Of a stretch of 64,000 nucleotides of DNA, positions 47,663 to 59,195 are shown in pieces. Position numbers and translations under genes: made by a program. The stretch covers positions 535,001 to 599,000 of the forward strand of contig JACVTC010000114.1 in assembly GCA_016946835.1 (NCBI GenBank), given 5' to 3'. This stretch comes from Neocallimastix lanati (nom. inval.) (lineage: Eukaryota; Neocallimastigomycota; Neocallimastigomycetes; Neocallimastigales; Neocallimastigaceae). Position 1 is the first letter of the stretch; every line of letters begins with the position of its first letter. The notes beneath the pieces were generated by a model. That model saw nothing but the letters and a program-made list of their open reading frames with translations. It did no database searches and was not told the DNA's origin.

Positions 47663-48711
47663 ATTAAAATAAATAAGGTAAAGTAGAATAAGTTTTCAAA
47701 GGTAAAGAATAGGCGGTAGAATCCAGAAGTTCCCAAAGTGGTAGTAGAGATTCCAATAATCCAAAAGGTAGATAGGTAGTAGAGATTCCAAAAGTTCAAA
47801 AGTTGTTTATTGGTAGGTTTCCAAGGTTAATGGATAAGAACACATAATTTTAATAACACTTTATAATATTTTATAATTAAATATTTTTATTTTATAATTA
47901 TTTATCAAAAATTACTGAAATATAAACTAGATTATATAGTATTGGACCAACTAAATATATAATCTATCAAAGTTTTATACGATAAGTTCCTTTAGCCTTT
48001 TAGTGATAACGCAGATAAAATCGATTGTTAATGTCTTATAGACAAAAGGAAGTAATATTGTTAGATTCTTTATTATGTCTAACTTATTGTTAGCTGAAAA
48101 GAATAAAACAAATTATTTTCCCCTATATCAATAGTATCTGAACACTAAAATGTTACGAAAACAGAGACCAACTTCTGTCGCTTTGGAAGTCGTATAAACC
48201 TTATATTTATATTTTAATCTTTGTTTTCTTAATTATAAAATTATAATATTAATTATAAAATTATTAATTGATAAAATAGAATAGTACTATTGACTCACAA
48301 CTATAGAAAAAACCGTCAGTACTATTATAACTAGTGCCGCGAGTAAGCACGAAATAAAATTTTAAAATACTATATAGTTTTAATCTTACGCCTTCGGTGA
48401 CGTAAGCTCCTTATTCGCCAGAGTTGTTGCAAACCTAGAACCGTTTTCCTTTATAATAGGCTACGGTGCTCTCTTATAGAGTTTTACCTAGTCTAGAACC
48501 AAATCTATTCGTCGAGTGCAACACTAAAGAAGATAATTCTTCTAACTCTGTATATGAGCTCTATTCGCTCGTATAAACGCCTTTTTAAATAAATAAATAA
48601 AAAAAAATAAAATTGAACAGGTTTTTCTTGCTATTATTTCAAGCAAGTAATTTATTAAAATAATTAAAAATAAAAAATTATTATTACAATTATTAATATT
48701 ATTATTATTAT

Positions 48712-48746
<35 letters not shown>

Positions 48747-48999
48747 CTAAGCTAATTTAAAAAATTTATTATTTTTGTAATAAATTAAATGAAAAAAAAT
48801 TTTTTTTTTTTTTTTTATTTATCTAGAACTAATTGATTTATTCACTAAATTAATCTAAAATATTTATCTAAAAATTAAAAATTTTTTTCTTATTAAATTA
48901 ATTTAATATTATTTATCTAATTATTAATTAATTTTGTTGGGTAAATATTAGAATTAATTTTGAAGGGTTAAGGTAATACAAGATTAATTTAATATTATC

Positions 49000-49044
<45 letters not shown>

Positions 49045-49517
49045 GTTAAGGTAATGTAAGTTTTATCTTAATAGGGTAGTACAAGTTTAATTTGAATTAT
49101 ATGATCGGGTAGTACAAGAATTTTTGTTATAAAAATTAATTTCAACAACCATAGGATTAGGATTATCCGGTAATATAATAGATACAAAGGATTGAATTAT
49201 ATAATAGTGAGGGTAACTCAAAACAGACAAGGTGATAATTTGAATAGGAATCAATAGGCAGTAATTATTCGTCTGGGAGGAGATAGAATCCGAGATTAAA
49301 AGATATAGAAGTCCGGTATTAAAGAGATAGTAGATAAAAAGATTTATTCAAAGATTATTAGATTAAGATAGAGAGAACCGGAAGAGTAGGTATTAGTAAA
49401 AGTAGAAACCCAACGATTGCCAAAAGATATTAAGAAAGTAGAATTCCTAAAAGTGCGGTAGAATGTCTGCGGGATAGCGCAAAGGTATTGAGGGCTTGGA
49501 TTAGCAGGTGCTTTTAT
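47663..49517 (-). other. Long leader of the Gypsy element
   Basis: About 1.85 kb between gag and the 5' LTR without a readable frame. It includes a 23-base T run at 48718-48741 and a T run near 49008-49037, and several moderately GC-rich blocks (for example 48330-48560). It could hold packaging or priming signals or a further inserted repeat; nothing is identified. Confidence 0.6.
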
Positions 49518-50161
49518 TGTAACGGAGGTGCTTCTATTGTAACGGCGGGACGTGGTATAGAAACACAGAAAGGAGAAAACTCAATAGGTTTACACTATCT
49601 GTATAAATAATTCGTTTTATTAGAAATATTTTTTATTAATTATAAAATTTAAAATAATTATTAATATTAATCAACAAGGTAATATTTCGAATTACTTATA
49701 CGTTAATTATTATTAATAAAAGCACGAAGAAAAATATTTTCATTCGTGAAGTTCGCACTATTTATACTTTTAACGGAAAAACAGTTTTAACATGTAAAAA
49801 TAATTTTAAAGAAATATTTAAAAATATGTTTGTAATAATTAATAATGTAAAGTTTCTAGAATATAGATTTTAATTGATGAAAATGAATCTTATCAAAAAA
49901 GAATAAAATAATTTATATAATAAGAATTTCTAAATTCATTTCGGTTGAATTACGAACCGAAAGAATCTTTAACTTTCTATAATTTTATACAGAAAGAATA
50001 TTCAAGAAGATATTATTAATAATTAATAAAATAATTAATAAAATAATTATTAATGCAAAATGGGTTGAGGTGTGAGTCGAACCCATGAAGTATTGGTCAT
50101 GGTCAGTATAACTAACCATTGAACCAAAGTTCTAATTTTACTAACTGAAGATTTCGTTACA
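49518..50161 (-). repeat. LTR of Gypsy element, right copy (5' LTR)
   Basis: Matches 44246-44889. The inner boundary is preceded by a 20-base unit (AGGTGCTTTTATTGTAACGG, from about 49506) that is repeated within the LTR start. Confidence 0.93.
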
Positions 50162-50166
50162 TTCTA
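50162..50166. repeat. Right target-site duplication of Gypsy element
   Basis: TTCTA, identical to 44241-44245; Copia B gag sequence resumes here. Confidence 0.85.
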
Positions 50167-50327
50167 AAAAGTCTTCAATACCTTGAGTTTTGGCAGCGGT
50201 TACAATAAAAAGTTTCCATTCGTTGAAGTTAGACTTTCCACGAAGGCGTTGGTCTTTAGCTAAAGTAGTTTCTTGAGGCATGTCGTATTTTTTTTAAAAA
50301 AACTTTTAATATTAGAATAGAATCGAA

Positions 50328-50341
50328 TGAGACTCTTAATC
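50328..50341 (-). other. Primer binding site of Copia B
   Basis: TGAGACTCTTAATC, the same 14 bases as in element A, directly adjoining the 5' LTR that starts at 50342. It corresponds to the anticodon arm of tRNA-Lys(CUU). Confidence 0.65.
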
Positions 50342-50643
50342 TGATATATGTTGTTTATTTATTTAATATAATAATACGAAAGTATTATGGTTAACAAAGA
50401 GAGAAGTGGATAGTACATTCATGATGTTTATATAGAACTATATCACATGAATACATTTGTTACGTAAATACATGTTACACAAAATAATTAAAATGATTGT
50501 TGACATAGTTTATACAATATAAAATAAATGTATTAACTAATTTACATAAAACATTAACACAAGTACACTTTAATAAATTACATAATAAATAAATATATAA
50601 AATAATATAAATAAATATATAGTATAATTATTAAGTAGTTATC

Positions 50644-50644
<1 letters not shown>
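50342..50644 (-). repeat. LTR of Copia B, right copy (5' LTR)
   Basis: Identical by eye to 38507-38809. Confidence 0.93.

Positions 50645-50723
<79 letters not shown>
50645..50723. repeat. (AAT)n array right of Copia B
   Basis: About 26 triplets directly beyond the right LTR. They mirror the array on the left side. Confidence 0.92.
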
Positions 50724-50725
<2 letters not shown>

Positions 50726-50856
50726 TATAAATCATCCATTTGTCACATTTAATATTTTTTTTTTTTTAAAATTAAAAAGAACTAATGTTGACATATGAAA
50801 CTATTATAGTTTGCAAATTAAACTAAATTTAACACATTATTTTATTAAAAAATTAA

Positions 50857-50893
<37 letters not shown>

Positions 50894-51319
50894 ATGAAAA
50901 ATTAATTTTAATATTCTAATAAAAATATTTTATAATAATTTTTTGTTTTAGTTTATTTTTATTTTATTTATTTATTTTTATTATTTTTTAATTTTATTAT
51001 AATTTTATTATAAATTTTAATTTTTTCAATTATTTAATAAAAATAAAAATTAATATTTTTGTAAATCATTTATTTATTACTATATTTTTAAAAAAGTTTA
51101 TAAAAAAGAATAAAATTTAAATTTATTTTATTATATAGTATAATAAATATTATTTAAATATACATAATCATATATATAAAATAAAAAAGATAAAAAATAA
51201 AAATAAAAACTAAAATTAAATTTTTAAAAATCCCATTGAAAATATCTATATGCATATATTTCAACATATATAAAATTATTTTGTTATACTATTATTATTA
51301 TTATTGTTATTATTATTAC
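50724..51319. other. Intergenic, no gene seen
   Basis: AT-rich DNA with an A run at about 50863-50892, between Copia B and the 3' end of the deubiquitinase gene. The USP mRNA 3' end must lie here. Confidence 0.7.
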
Positions 51320-52049
51320 TTATTCTACTTCATCTTCATCGACTACAGAAACATTTCTATTTTTTAATTCTGAGTTATTTGAATTTTGTGTAACTGTATT
51401 ATTTAATAAAAAGAATGGATTAATAACGTTACTTCTATTATTATTATTATTATTGCTCATACTATTAATTGCAATTTCATTTTTTAAATTTTTGTATTTC
51501 TTTTTTTCTTCGAAAATTAATTTTTCTTTATCTTTTTCAGAAAGATTATATTCTGATAAGGATTCATAGAATAACATATATACATATGGACTTCCATTAC
51601 TAAACAATTCTAATTCTGGATCAATAATTAATTCCACTGAACTATCTGAAATTCTAAACCACTGATAATCATTTAATTCAGAATTTTTTGTATTGCTTGA
51701 AGTTTCAATATTGACTTTATTTTCAATTGTATTATTATTAGTAGATTTTAATACTTTATTTGGATTATCATTTACTAAATATTCGGGCTTCTTAAATAAT
51801 TGCTCCCACTTAGAATAATCTGTTTCTTTTTTATTTATAAGTTCTTTAATTTGAGCTTGTAATTCTTTACTTAAACTTCCACCACGACGTACTCTTCTAT
51901 AAGCAATGAAATGACCATAATCATGACTTCCAAAATGATAAACAGCAGATTGTAAACGATAAAAGCTATCATAATATTTTGAATCATTTGGATTCATTAT
52001 ATTCTATTTTTAAATAAATGTTTAGTGGAAAAATTAATATTAACATTTT

Positions 52050-52093
<44 letters not shown>

Positions 52094-54432
52094 ATATATT
52101 TATATTATATATATAAACAATTTATATTATAGAATTTAAATATATAATAATGAAGTAGAATAAAAATATGAAAAAAGAAATATATATATAAATACATACA
52201 AAGTTTGCACTGAAATATATATTATTATCCTTATTAGTATTTGTACACCATGGTCTTACATTTAAGTATTCTGGGTATTTAACTGGACTATTATTTCTCA
52301 TGCTGTAACTATAAGAAACATGAATAGATCTTTGGAAATGTAATGCAAGAATTTTTGGCGGTTTAGCAATTAAAACTTGTTTAGTAGTACTCTTAGAAAC
52401 AATTCTCACTGGATGAATTTCTTTTGGGTATTCAATTTTATCCAATGGTATTTCTTCTATATTGTTACTAAATTCAACAAAACTTTTTTCTAAATTTTTT
52501 AATTTTTCTTGTTCTTCTTTAAGTGAATTTTCTATTTCTTTAATTGATGAATTTGCCTTTGATTTCTTTTTAGATTTTTTATTTTTGTTCGCTTTTTTTT
52601 CATTTTCTTTTTTTTCATTTTCTTCTATACCTTGTCCTTCAAAATTTAGTTGCTCTTTTTTATTATGTTTATCCTTTTCTTTTTTTAATTCAAGTAATTC
52701 TTTTCTAATATTTATTTTCTCTTTTATTTTTTCTATTTCATTTTCAGTACTTTTAATTGTTGCTATTAAAGAGCAATATTCACATACTTTATCAGTAATA
52801 AGTTCAGGAGACACATACGATTTTAGTAATGACTCTAATGTACAACTTTGCTATAAATATAATGAAGAAATACATAAATATATTAAAATACAAATTGAAT
52901 ATATAGTTATTTTTCTGATTTTATTTTACTTTACTTTATAATATTATATATTATATTATATAATTTTTATTTTATTTATTATATATATTTATATTTTATT
53001 GAGTCATCAATATAGTTTTAATAAAATATATAAACAAATAAATATATGTCAAAATAAATATTTACATTATTTGGTGGTATTAATGTGATTTGGTCAATTA
53101 CAAAATGACGTATAGCAGTCTTTAAAAATCATATGTTTATATATTAAAATATGTTCAATAATTAAACTTAAAAATTTTATTATTAATATATAATAATATT
53201 AAAACTTAAACTTACAGTATGATTACATATTCCACAAGTAATTTTACTTGCAATTAAACCAGTAAAAGGACTATTTCTATTTTTCAATTGCTTCTTATTA
53301 TTAGATATTAAATTTCCGTTATATAAAACATTTCCTTGATTGCTATCTAGCGAAGTTGTTCTTGTTTTATTCATAACTGATTGCAAAAATGAAAAATCGA
53401 ACAAAGATGTGGTTTTTCTATTATTTAATAGTCCTTCTTCTTCTGTAGTGATTTCCGATGATAAAAGAGAATATAACTCATTAGCATCCTATATAAATAA
53501 AATATAATAATATATAATATATAATAATAATAATAATAATTAGAAAAAAATATATATAAATAGAAAAATAATATAATATTAATACAATTATTTTTTTATT
53601 TTTATTTATTTCACTTTCTTTATATATATATATATATATATAATATATCAGCTTATAACTTAAAAATTTAATTTTTTGTATTAATACCTGTTGATCATAA
53701 AATGTTAATCTTCTTGAAACACCTCTCGTTAATGAATTGTGAAAATCAGATGGTCTAAAGGATCTTAATCCACTTTTCGTATTATTAAGTTCTATTTTTT
53801 TATTATTTATAAAAAGATTAATTATAAAATTTAATTCTTAATTTTAATAATTTATATTAATCATACTTGCTGTAACATCAACTAAAGATTTTGAGATTGA
53901 ATTATCATCATCTTTATTAGTAATTAATAATTTAATAAATTGTTCATATTGTAAATAAATTAAAAAACTTGGCAGAGATGATAAAGACTTTTATATTTAT
54001 AATAATTTAAAATTAATAATTGAAAAATCATTTATTTAAATTAAATAATATATATAATACTTGTAAAACGGAATTCATAAAACACGTATTTCCCATATTT
54101 GTTAAACCAGGTGGGAAAAATGGAACTATTTTAATAAAATATTTATATTAATTGATTTTATGTAATTTTGTTAGATTTAAAATATGTTATAATGTCTGCT
54201 TACTTTCATTATTATTAACATTTCTTGTTCTATCCTTTACTCTTTTTCTTTTTCTGCTCTTAATATCTTCATCATGGTTTGAATAATGATAATTAATGAT
54301 TCCAATACACAATATTAAAGAAATAATACCAATGCTATATTTTACAACTTGATTTTCACTCATTGATTCCATGAATCTTTTAATATCATATAAATTTATA
54401 TATTGATTTATATTTTCGATACCGTGTAACAT
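51320..54432 (-). CDS. USP30/Ubp1-like membrane-anchored ubiquitin-specific protease, eight exons
   Basis: Deubiquitinase that removes ubiquitin from membrane-associated proteins. Exons (transcription order) 54432-54204, 54125-54061, 53987-53867, 53791-53688, 53488-53216, 53119-53066, 52850-52200 and 52003-51320, all with GT-AG introns in compatible phase, give 726 residues. One membrane segment at about 31-48 is followed by basic KSRKRKRVKDR and then the Cys box GLTNMGNTCFMNSVLQ with Cys91. Next come QQDANEL, KITCGICNHT, PPKILALHFQRS and the His box YHFGSHDYGHFIAYRR with His530. The third triad position is Ser618 (WFRISDSSV), as in human USP30 (Cys-His-Ser), instead of Asp/Asn. A Lys/Glu-rich coiled insert (52470-52760) and an Asn-rich C terminus are poorly conserved. 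The layout matches USP30 (outer mitochondrial membrane) and yeast Ubp1; in an anaerobic fungus the hydrogenosome surface is a possible site (inferred). Confidence 0.9.
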
Positions 54433-56461
54433 GACGATATCTTTTTTTGTTTAATTCTTTAAATAGTTTTACTTTATTTATTTTATTGATTTTAATTTTA
54501 TTAATTTAATTATATTTATATTTATTAAATTTTATTATATTTTATTATTTTATTATTTTATTATTTTATTTTTTATTTTATTTTATTTTATTTTATTTTA
54601 TTTTATTTAATTTTGCTTAATTCTATTTAATTCTATTTACTATTACTTTTATTATATTTTATAATTTTCATTTATATATTTTAATTATTTTATCTTATTA
54701 TTTTTTTTAAATTTATTTAATCTACTTTCATATTTAAATTTCATCTATATTCTATATTTAATATTCTTTATTTTACTTTCACTTTTTATTAAATTTGATT
54801 TATATTTATTTAAATTATTATTAACGAAAACGGAACTAAATAAATTAAATAATAATATTATTATTTACAAAAAAAAAAAAAAAAAATAAAAGAAAAAAAA
54901 AATTAAAATGTATTAAATATATAAAAAATTATTACTTCTTGGTTAATAATATTTATTATATATAATAATGTTTTTACCTTTTAAACAATTTTCAATTTCT
55001 ACTCTAGTTTATCTATTTTTTCTATTAATAATAAATCAAAATTTTTAAATTTTGATTTATTCAATTCTAATATTTTATTTCTAATTTATTTTTATTATAA
55101 TTATTAATTATTATTAAAATAATTATTTTGAATATTATTTTTTAATAAATTTAAGACTTTATCTATCTTAAATATAACTTTCACGTGAGTACCATTCCTC
55201 TACATTTTTCAATGAATAAAATTTTATTATTTGATATTAATTATTATTTCTTATAGTTTATTTATTAAATTATTATATACAATAATTGTAGTACAATTTA
55301 AAATAATAATAAAATTAAATTAGAAAATTATAATAATATATATATAAAATAATAACTAATTGAACATCTATATTTATTATTTATTTTAATATAATTTGAT
55401 TTAAAAGAATAAAATTTTATTATTACTAATTAAAATAATTAGTTTTTAAATATTTTTATAATTTCTACATAATTTAACTAATATTATATATTTTATTATA
55501 TAGTTATTATTTAATCCCTTGTATAATTCATAAAATTTAATGTATTTAATTTTTATTTACTTATTTATTTATTTATGCTCAAATTTTGTGGAAAATTTTT
55601 ACTATACTTTTTTTGTATTTTTTTTTCTTCATTTATGATATTCTGTGTTACCATTTTTTTAAATAAATATATATTTTATATAATTAAATATATTATAATA
55701 TATTATGTAGAATACAATGAATTAAATATTTGATTATTATTAATTAAAGTTTCATATATATATTAGTAATATTTCTCCTATTGATCTTTTATATTTTACT
55801 ATATATTATACTTTATATAAAACATGCTCTAATTATTAATGATATCCTTAATATATATAAATATACTTTTTAATAGTATTCATTTATTAATAAATTAAAT
55901 AATAACAAATTATAATAAATATTACTAAAACTCTTACTAATAATAATAATTAATATATGAAAAATAATTAATAATAAATAATAAATAATAATAAAATTTT
56001 ATTAAGTATTAAACAATTTTATTTATTTTATTTTACTCTTTACTTTTCACTTTTGTTTTTTCTTATACAAAATATAAATATATAAGAAAAGGAAAAAATT
56101 TAAATTTAATTTAAATTTAGAAGGGTAAATAAGATTTTAATTAATATTTTTTAAGAATAAAATATTAAATTTAACAGTTTTAAATTATAAAAAAAAAAAA
56201 AAAGAATTAATTATTTAAGTAAAATTAATAATCAATTTTATAAAGTTAATGTAAACAATGACAATTATAAAAATTACAAAGATTAAAAAAATTTAGAAAT
56301 AATTTAAATACATAATTAAAGACTTTTATAAATTTATTAAATGAATATTTATAAATTTAATTATTATTATATATTATTATAATCTAATTAATATTAAAAT
56401 TTAAAAAAAAAAATTATATATTTTAATAATATTATTATAAATTTAGTAATATATTTAAGCT
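54433..56461. other. Divergent intergenic region, no gene seen
   Basis: Two kilobases between the divergently transcribed USP and Sec2-like genes. It contains TTTTA pentamer repeats (about 54545-54610) and short A runs. Promoters of both genes must lie here, but no specific site stands out from the AT background. Confidence 0.7.
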
Positions 56462-58099
56462 ATGATAAGGGCCGTCGAAATTAAAGATAATGAAGATAAT
56501 TTAATATCTTCTAATAATAAAAACGGTGAATCAGAAAATGAAATATTAAGACCAACTTCAGAAATACAAACAATAAAAGAAGATGAAAGTGAAAATTCAA
56601 TGGAAAAGGAAAAATTAAAGGAGGATAATGAAAGATTGAAATTTGATATTGAAGTTTTGTCGAAGAAATTACATGATGCTGTTAATAGAATTGGAAATCT
56701 TGAAAAAGCTTTGGAAAATAAATCTGTTAGTGATTCTTCAACAAATAATAATGGCCTTACTTATAGTACAACAACAACAACAACTACTACTACTACTTCA
56801 TCAATTCAAACTGGAGGGAAAACATATATGAATTCAACCGGTCCAATTATTACAAATGATACAAGCATAATTGTAAAAATGAAAGATTTGGAAAATACAG
56901 TAGATGTTTTAAATAGACGTTTATTAGAAGAAGTTGAAAGACGTTCAGAATTAGAAACATCTCATTCAGCTTTAGTGCAAGAAACAGAAGATTTAACAGT
57001 AAAACTTTTTGAAGAAGCTCAATCAATGGTTGCAGTTGAAAGAAAAGAAAATTTCGAAAAAGAAAAACAAATAAAAAAGCTTAAATCAATTGTTGATGAA
57101 AAAGACCAAATAATTCAAGCTTTAATGGAAGAAAATAAAACCTTGAAAATATATATTCAAAATAGCGCAAATAAATTAAATGATTCTGATTCTGATGTTT
57201 CATCAATTTTAAATAGTACAGTAGAAATAAATAATGAAAATTATAAAGAATTTAATGAAGAGAATAAAAATGATGATAATAATGTACAAAAAGATAAAGT
57301 TAAAGTAAGAACAAGAGCATTAAGTAATGTTAATTCTATATTATCAAATTCACCATTTTCTCCAATTAATTCAATATTAAGCGTTGAAAAGTCTTCAGAA
57401 GACAATTTATATCAAACTTTTGGTTTTCAAACAATTAATAAAGAATTATATTTTGATAATAAAAATCCATACTATTTAGAAATATATAATTTTATTAAAT
57501 ATAAACATTATGATGTCTTAGAACATGCTAGATTTATGAAAAGATGTATTACTGAAGAAATCGATCCATGTCTTGATTTTCAACCTATTAATCCAGATTT
57601 ACTAACTATTACTACAAAGCTTTCACATTATAATTGTGTAAGAAGAATAGTAAGAGCATGTAAAGAAAATACTCTAATAATAAAGAATCTCTATGAATAC
57701 CCCAAAAATACTGAAAATACAAATAATGAAAATAAGAATAATAAAGAAATAAAAGAAAATAATGTATCGTGTTCATTATGTTTAAGAAATAATTTACCAT
57801 TACCATTAAACAGATGCTATATGGATGAAGAAGATAAAGAAATTCAAAGTAATGATAAATCACAAACTCAAAGTGTGTATGTATGTAAATATTGTAAAGA
57901 AAGATTATTAAGTGTTTATGATTATTATGGATATATGAAATTTGTAAGAACAAGCTTAAAAGAAAATAAGGCCAATGAAAAACCAACAGAATATTGTCAT
58001 AATGTATTTGGTGATTTATTGAGAATTCGTGAAAGAATTTATTGGGCAAAATTTGGATTAGTAGGAAAAGATTACGGTGTCAATACTAGTTCGTACTGA
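56462..58099 (+). CDS. Sec2/Rabin8-like Rab guanine nucleotide exchange factor
   Basis: Single-exon protein of 545 residues, likely exchanging GDP for GTP on a Sec4/Rab8-type GTPase in exocytosis or polarised growth. Residues about 35-88 and 140-231 are coiled coil. The second stretch carries the Sec2p exchange motif (TEDLTVKLFEEAQSMVAVER). The C-terminal part (about 318-545) matches the conserved Rabin8/Sec2 region: FKR-like FMKRCITEEIDPCL, two CX2C pairs (CSLC, CKYC) and YDYYGYMKFVRTSL. A Thr run (about residues 103-112) comes from an ACA/ACT repeat. The ATG at 56462 is the first in a frame preceded by stops and opens a long acidic leader. Function is assigned by motif and layout; the partner GTPase is unknown. 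Confidence 0.85.
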   Translation: MIRAVEIKDNEDNLISSNNKNGESENEILRPTSEIQTIKEDESENSMEKEKLKEDNERLKFDIEVLSKKLHDAVNRIGNLEKALENKSVSDSSTNNNGLTYSTTTTTTTTTTSSIQTGGKTYMNSTGPIITNDTSIIVKMKDLENTVDVLNRRLLEEVERRSELETSHSALVQETEDLTVKLFEEAQSMVAVERKENFEKEKQIKKLKSIVDEKDQIIQALMEENKTLKIYIQNSANKLNDSDSDVSSILNSTVEINNENYKEFNEENKNDDNNVQKDKVKVRTRALSNVNSILSNSPFSPINSILSVEKSSEDNLYQTFGFQTINKELYFDNKNPYYLEIYNFIKYKHYDVLEHARFMKRCITEEIDPCLDFQPINPDLLTITTKLSHYNCVRRIVRACKENTLIIKNLYEYPKNTENTNNENKNNKEIKENNVSCSLCLRNNLPLPLNRCYMDEEDKEIQSNDKSQTQSVYVCKYCKERLLSVYDYYGYMKFVRTSLKENKANEKPTEYCHNVFGDLLRIRERIYWAKFGLVGKDYGVNTSSY

Positions 58100-58912
58100 T
58101 TGACTTAAATAACTAATAGTAAAAATCAAAAAATCAAAATCAAAATCAAATAAAATTAAATGCAAAGAATTAAAAAAATAAAATAAAAATAAAATAATTA
58201 AAAAAAAATTAACAAAAATTATATAAATAAACAATAAAATAAAATACAATTAAAAAAAAAAATTAAAAATTAGTAGAAAAATTAATATATTGTTATTTTT
58301 TTTTTCATTTTTATTTAGATATATTTGTTTATATGATTATAACTCTAAATTAATACTTTTTTTTTTTTAATTATTTTTTTATTTTTTATTTTTTATTTTT
58401 TATTTTTTATTTTTTATTTTTTATTTTTTATTTTTTATTTTTTATTTTTTATTTTTTATTTTTTATTTTTTATTTTTTATTTTTTATTTTTTATTTTTTA
58501 TTTTTTATTTTTTATTTTTTATTTTTTATTTTTTATTTTTTATTTTTTATTTTTTATTTTTTATTTTTTATTTTTTATTTTTTATTTTTTATTTTTTATT
58601 TTTTATTTTTTATTTTTTAATTTCACTTATCAATTCTCAATATTCAATTTTTTATATAAGTGTATATTGTAATTATTTTTCAAGTTTATAAAAAATTCAT
58701 TATTAGGATATATATTTTAATTAATATTATTTAAATATATACTTTTTATAGTAAATTATATAACATTAGTATTATTCATTAATTATATTTTTATAAAAAT
58801 TTTATTTTAATAATTTATTATTGAGTTTATTTTTTTTTTATTATATTATTTTATATAGAATGTTAATATGTTTTAACTATTTAAAATAAAATAATGGAAG
58901 AAATGGAAGTGT

Positions 58913-58951
<39 letters not shown>

Positions 58952-59195
58952 CTAAAATATTTATGCTTTTAGTTACATTTTGATTAGTACAAATTTTATT
59001 GATAGTAATTATAATAGAATTTATATGCTATTTAATAATTAATTAATTAATAAATAAATATATCAATAATATTTTAAAGAGAAAAAAAGAAAAAGTAAAA
59101 AAATAAAAAAAAATTTTTTTTATAATTTAACAATTAATAAATAATAATAGTTTTTTTTTTTTTTTTTTTTTTTAATTACTATTCTTAAAATCTTG
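58100..59195. other. Convergent intergenic region
   Basis: Lies between the 3' ends of the Sec2-like and cyclase genes. It holds the heptamer array listed separately, a T run directly followed by an A run (about 58914-58950), and no open frame. Confidence 0.75.
58375..58620. repeat. TATTTTT heptamer array
   Basis: About 34 almost perfect copies of a seven-base unit (TAAAAAA on the other strand). It is distinct in sequence from the AATAAAT arrays at 2555 and 5500 but has the same period. Confidence 0.95.

Larger units (their letters stand above)
44246..50161 (-). mobile_element. Ty3/Gypsy chromovirus inserted in Copia B (fossil)
   Basis: 5916 bases with 644-base LTRs (44246-44889 and 49518-50161) that look identical by eye and end TGTAACG...CGTTACA, flanked by the 5-base duplication TTCTA. 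On the minus strand it has a leader of about 1.85 kb, gag with a zinc knuckle ([14 protein letters not shown]), protease ([10 protein letters not shown]), the C-terminal part of integrase ([26 protein letters not shown]) and a chromodomain ([11 protein letters not shown] with YLIKWKGYP and SWEPEENL). Reverse transcriptase and RNase H are not seen, so the copy is broken and non-autonomous although its ends are complete. A purine-rich tract (complement of GGTCCGCCTCC, from 44891) adjoins the 3' LTR. It is very young. Confidence 0.94.
38507..50644 (-). mobile_element. Ty1/Copia LTR retrotransposon B carrying a nested Gypsy element (fossil)
   Basis: LTRs of 303 bases at 38507-38809 and 50342-50644 look identical by eye (TGATA...TATCA ends), so the insertion is young. 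Parts on the minus strand: primer site 50328-50341; start of gag at about 50162-50283; the nested Gypsy element 44246-50161; rest of gag with zinc knuckle CHICDMNGHSTKEC, protease, and integrase with HHCC (about 41811-44240); a long Asn-rich linker; reverse transcriptase and RNase H (about 38830-40420); purine tract beside the left LTR. Apart from the Gypsy insertion the coding region looks broken, with about two breaks. It lies within an (AAT)n array and is related to element A but has a different LTR. Confidence 0.93.

Noticed and set aside
52462-52941. Plus-strand 159-residue Ser/Phe-rich frame
   Set aside because: Antisense of the Lys/Glu-rich insert of the USP gene; composition is the mirror of the real frame.
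58905-58950. Another LINE 3' end, from the motif GGAAGTGTAT near 58910
   Set aside because: Only ten bases match and no CTGTCTAAAA end or upstream UTR follows.
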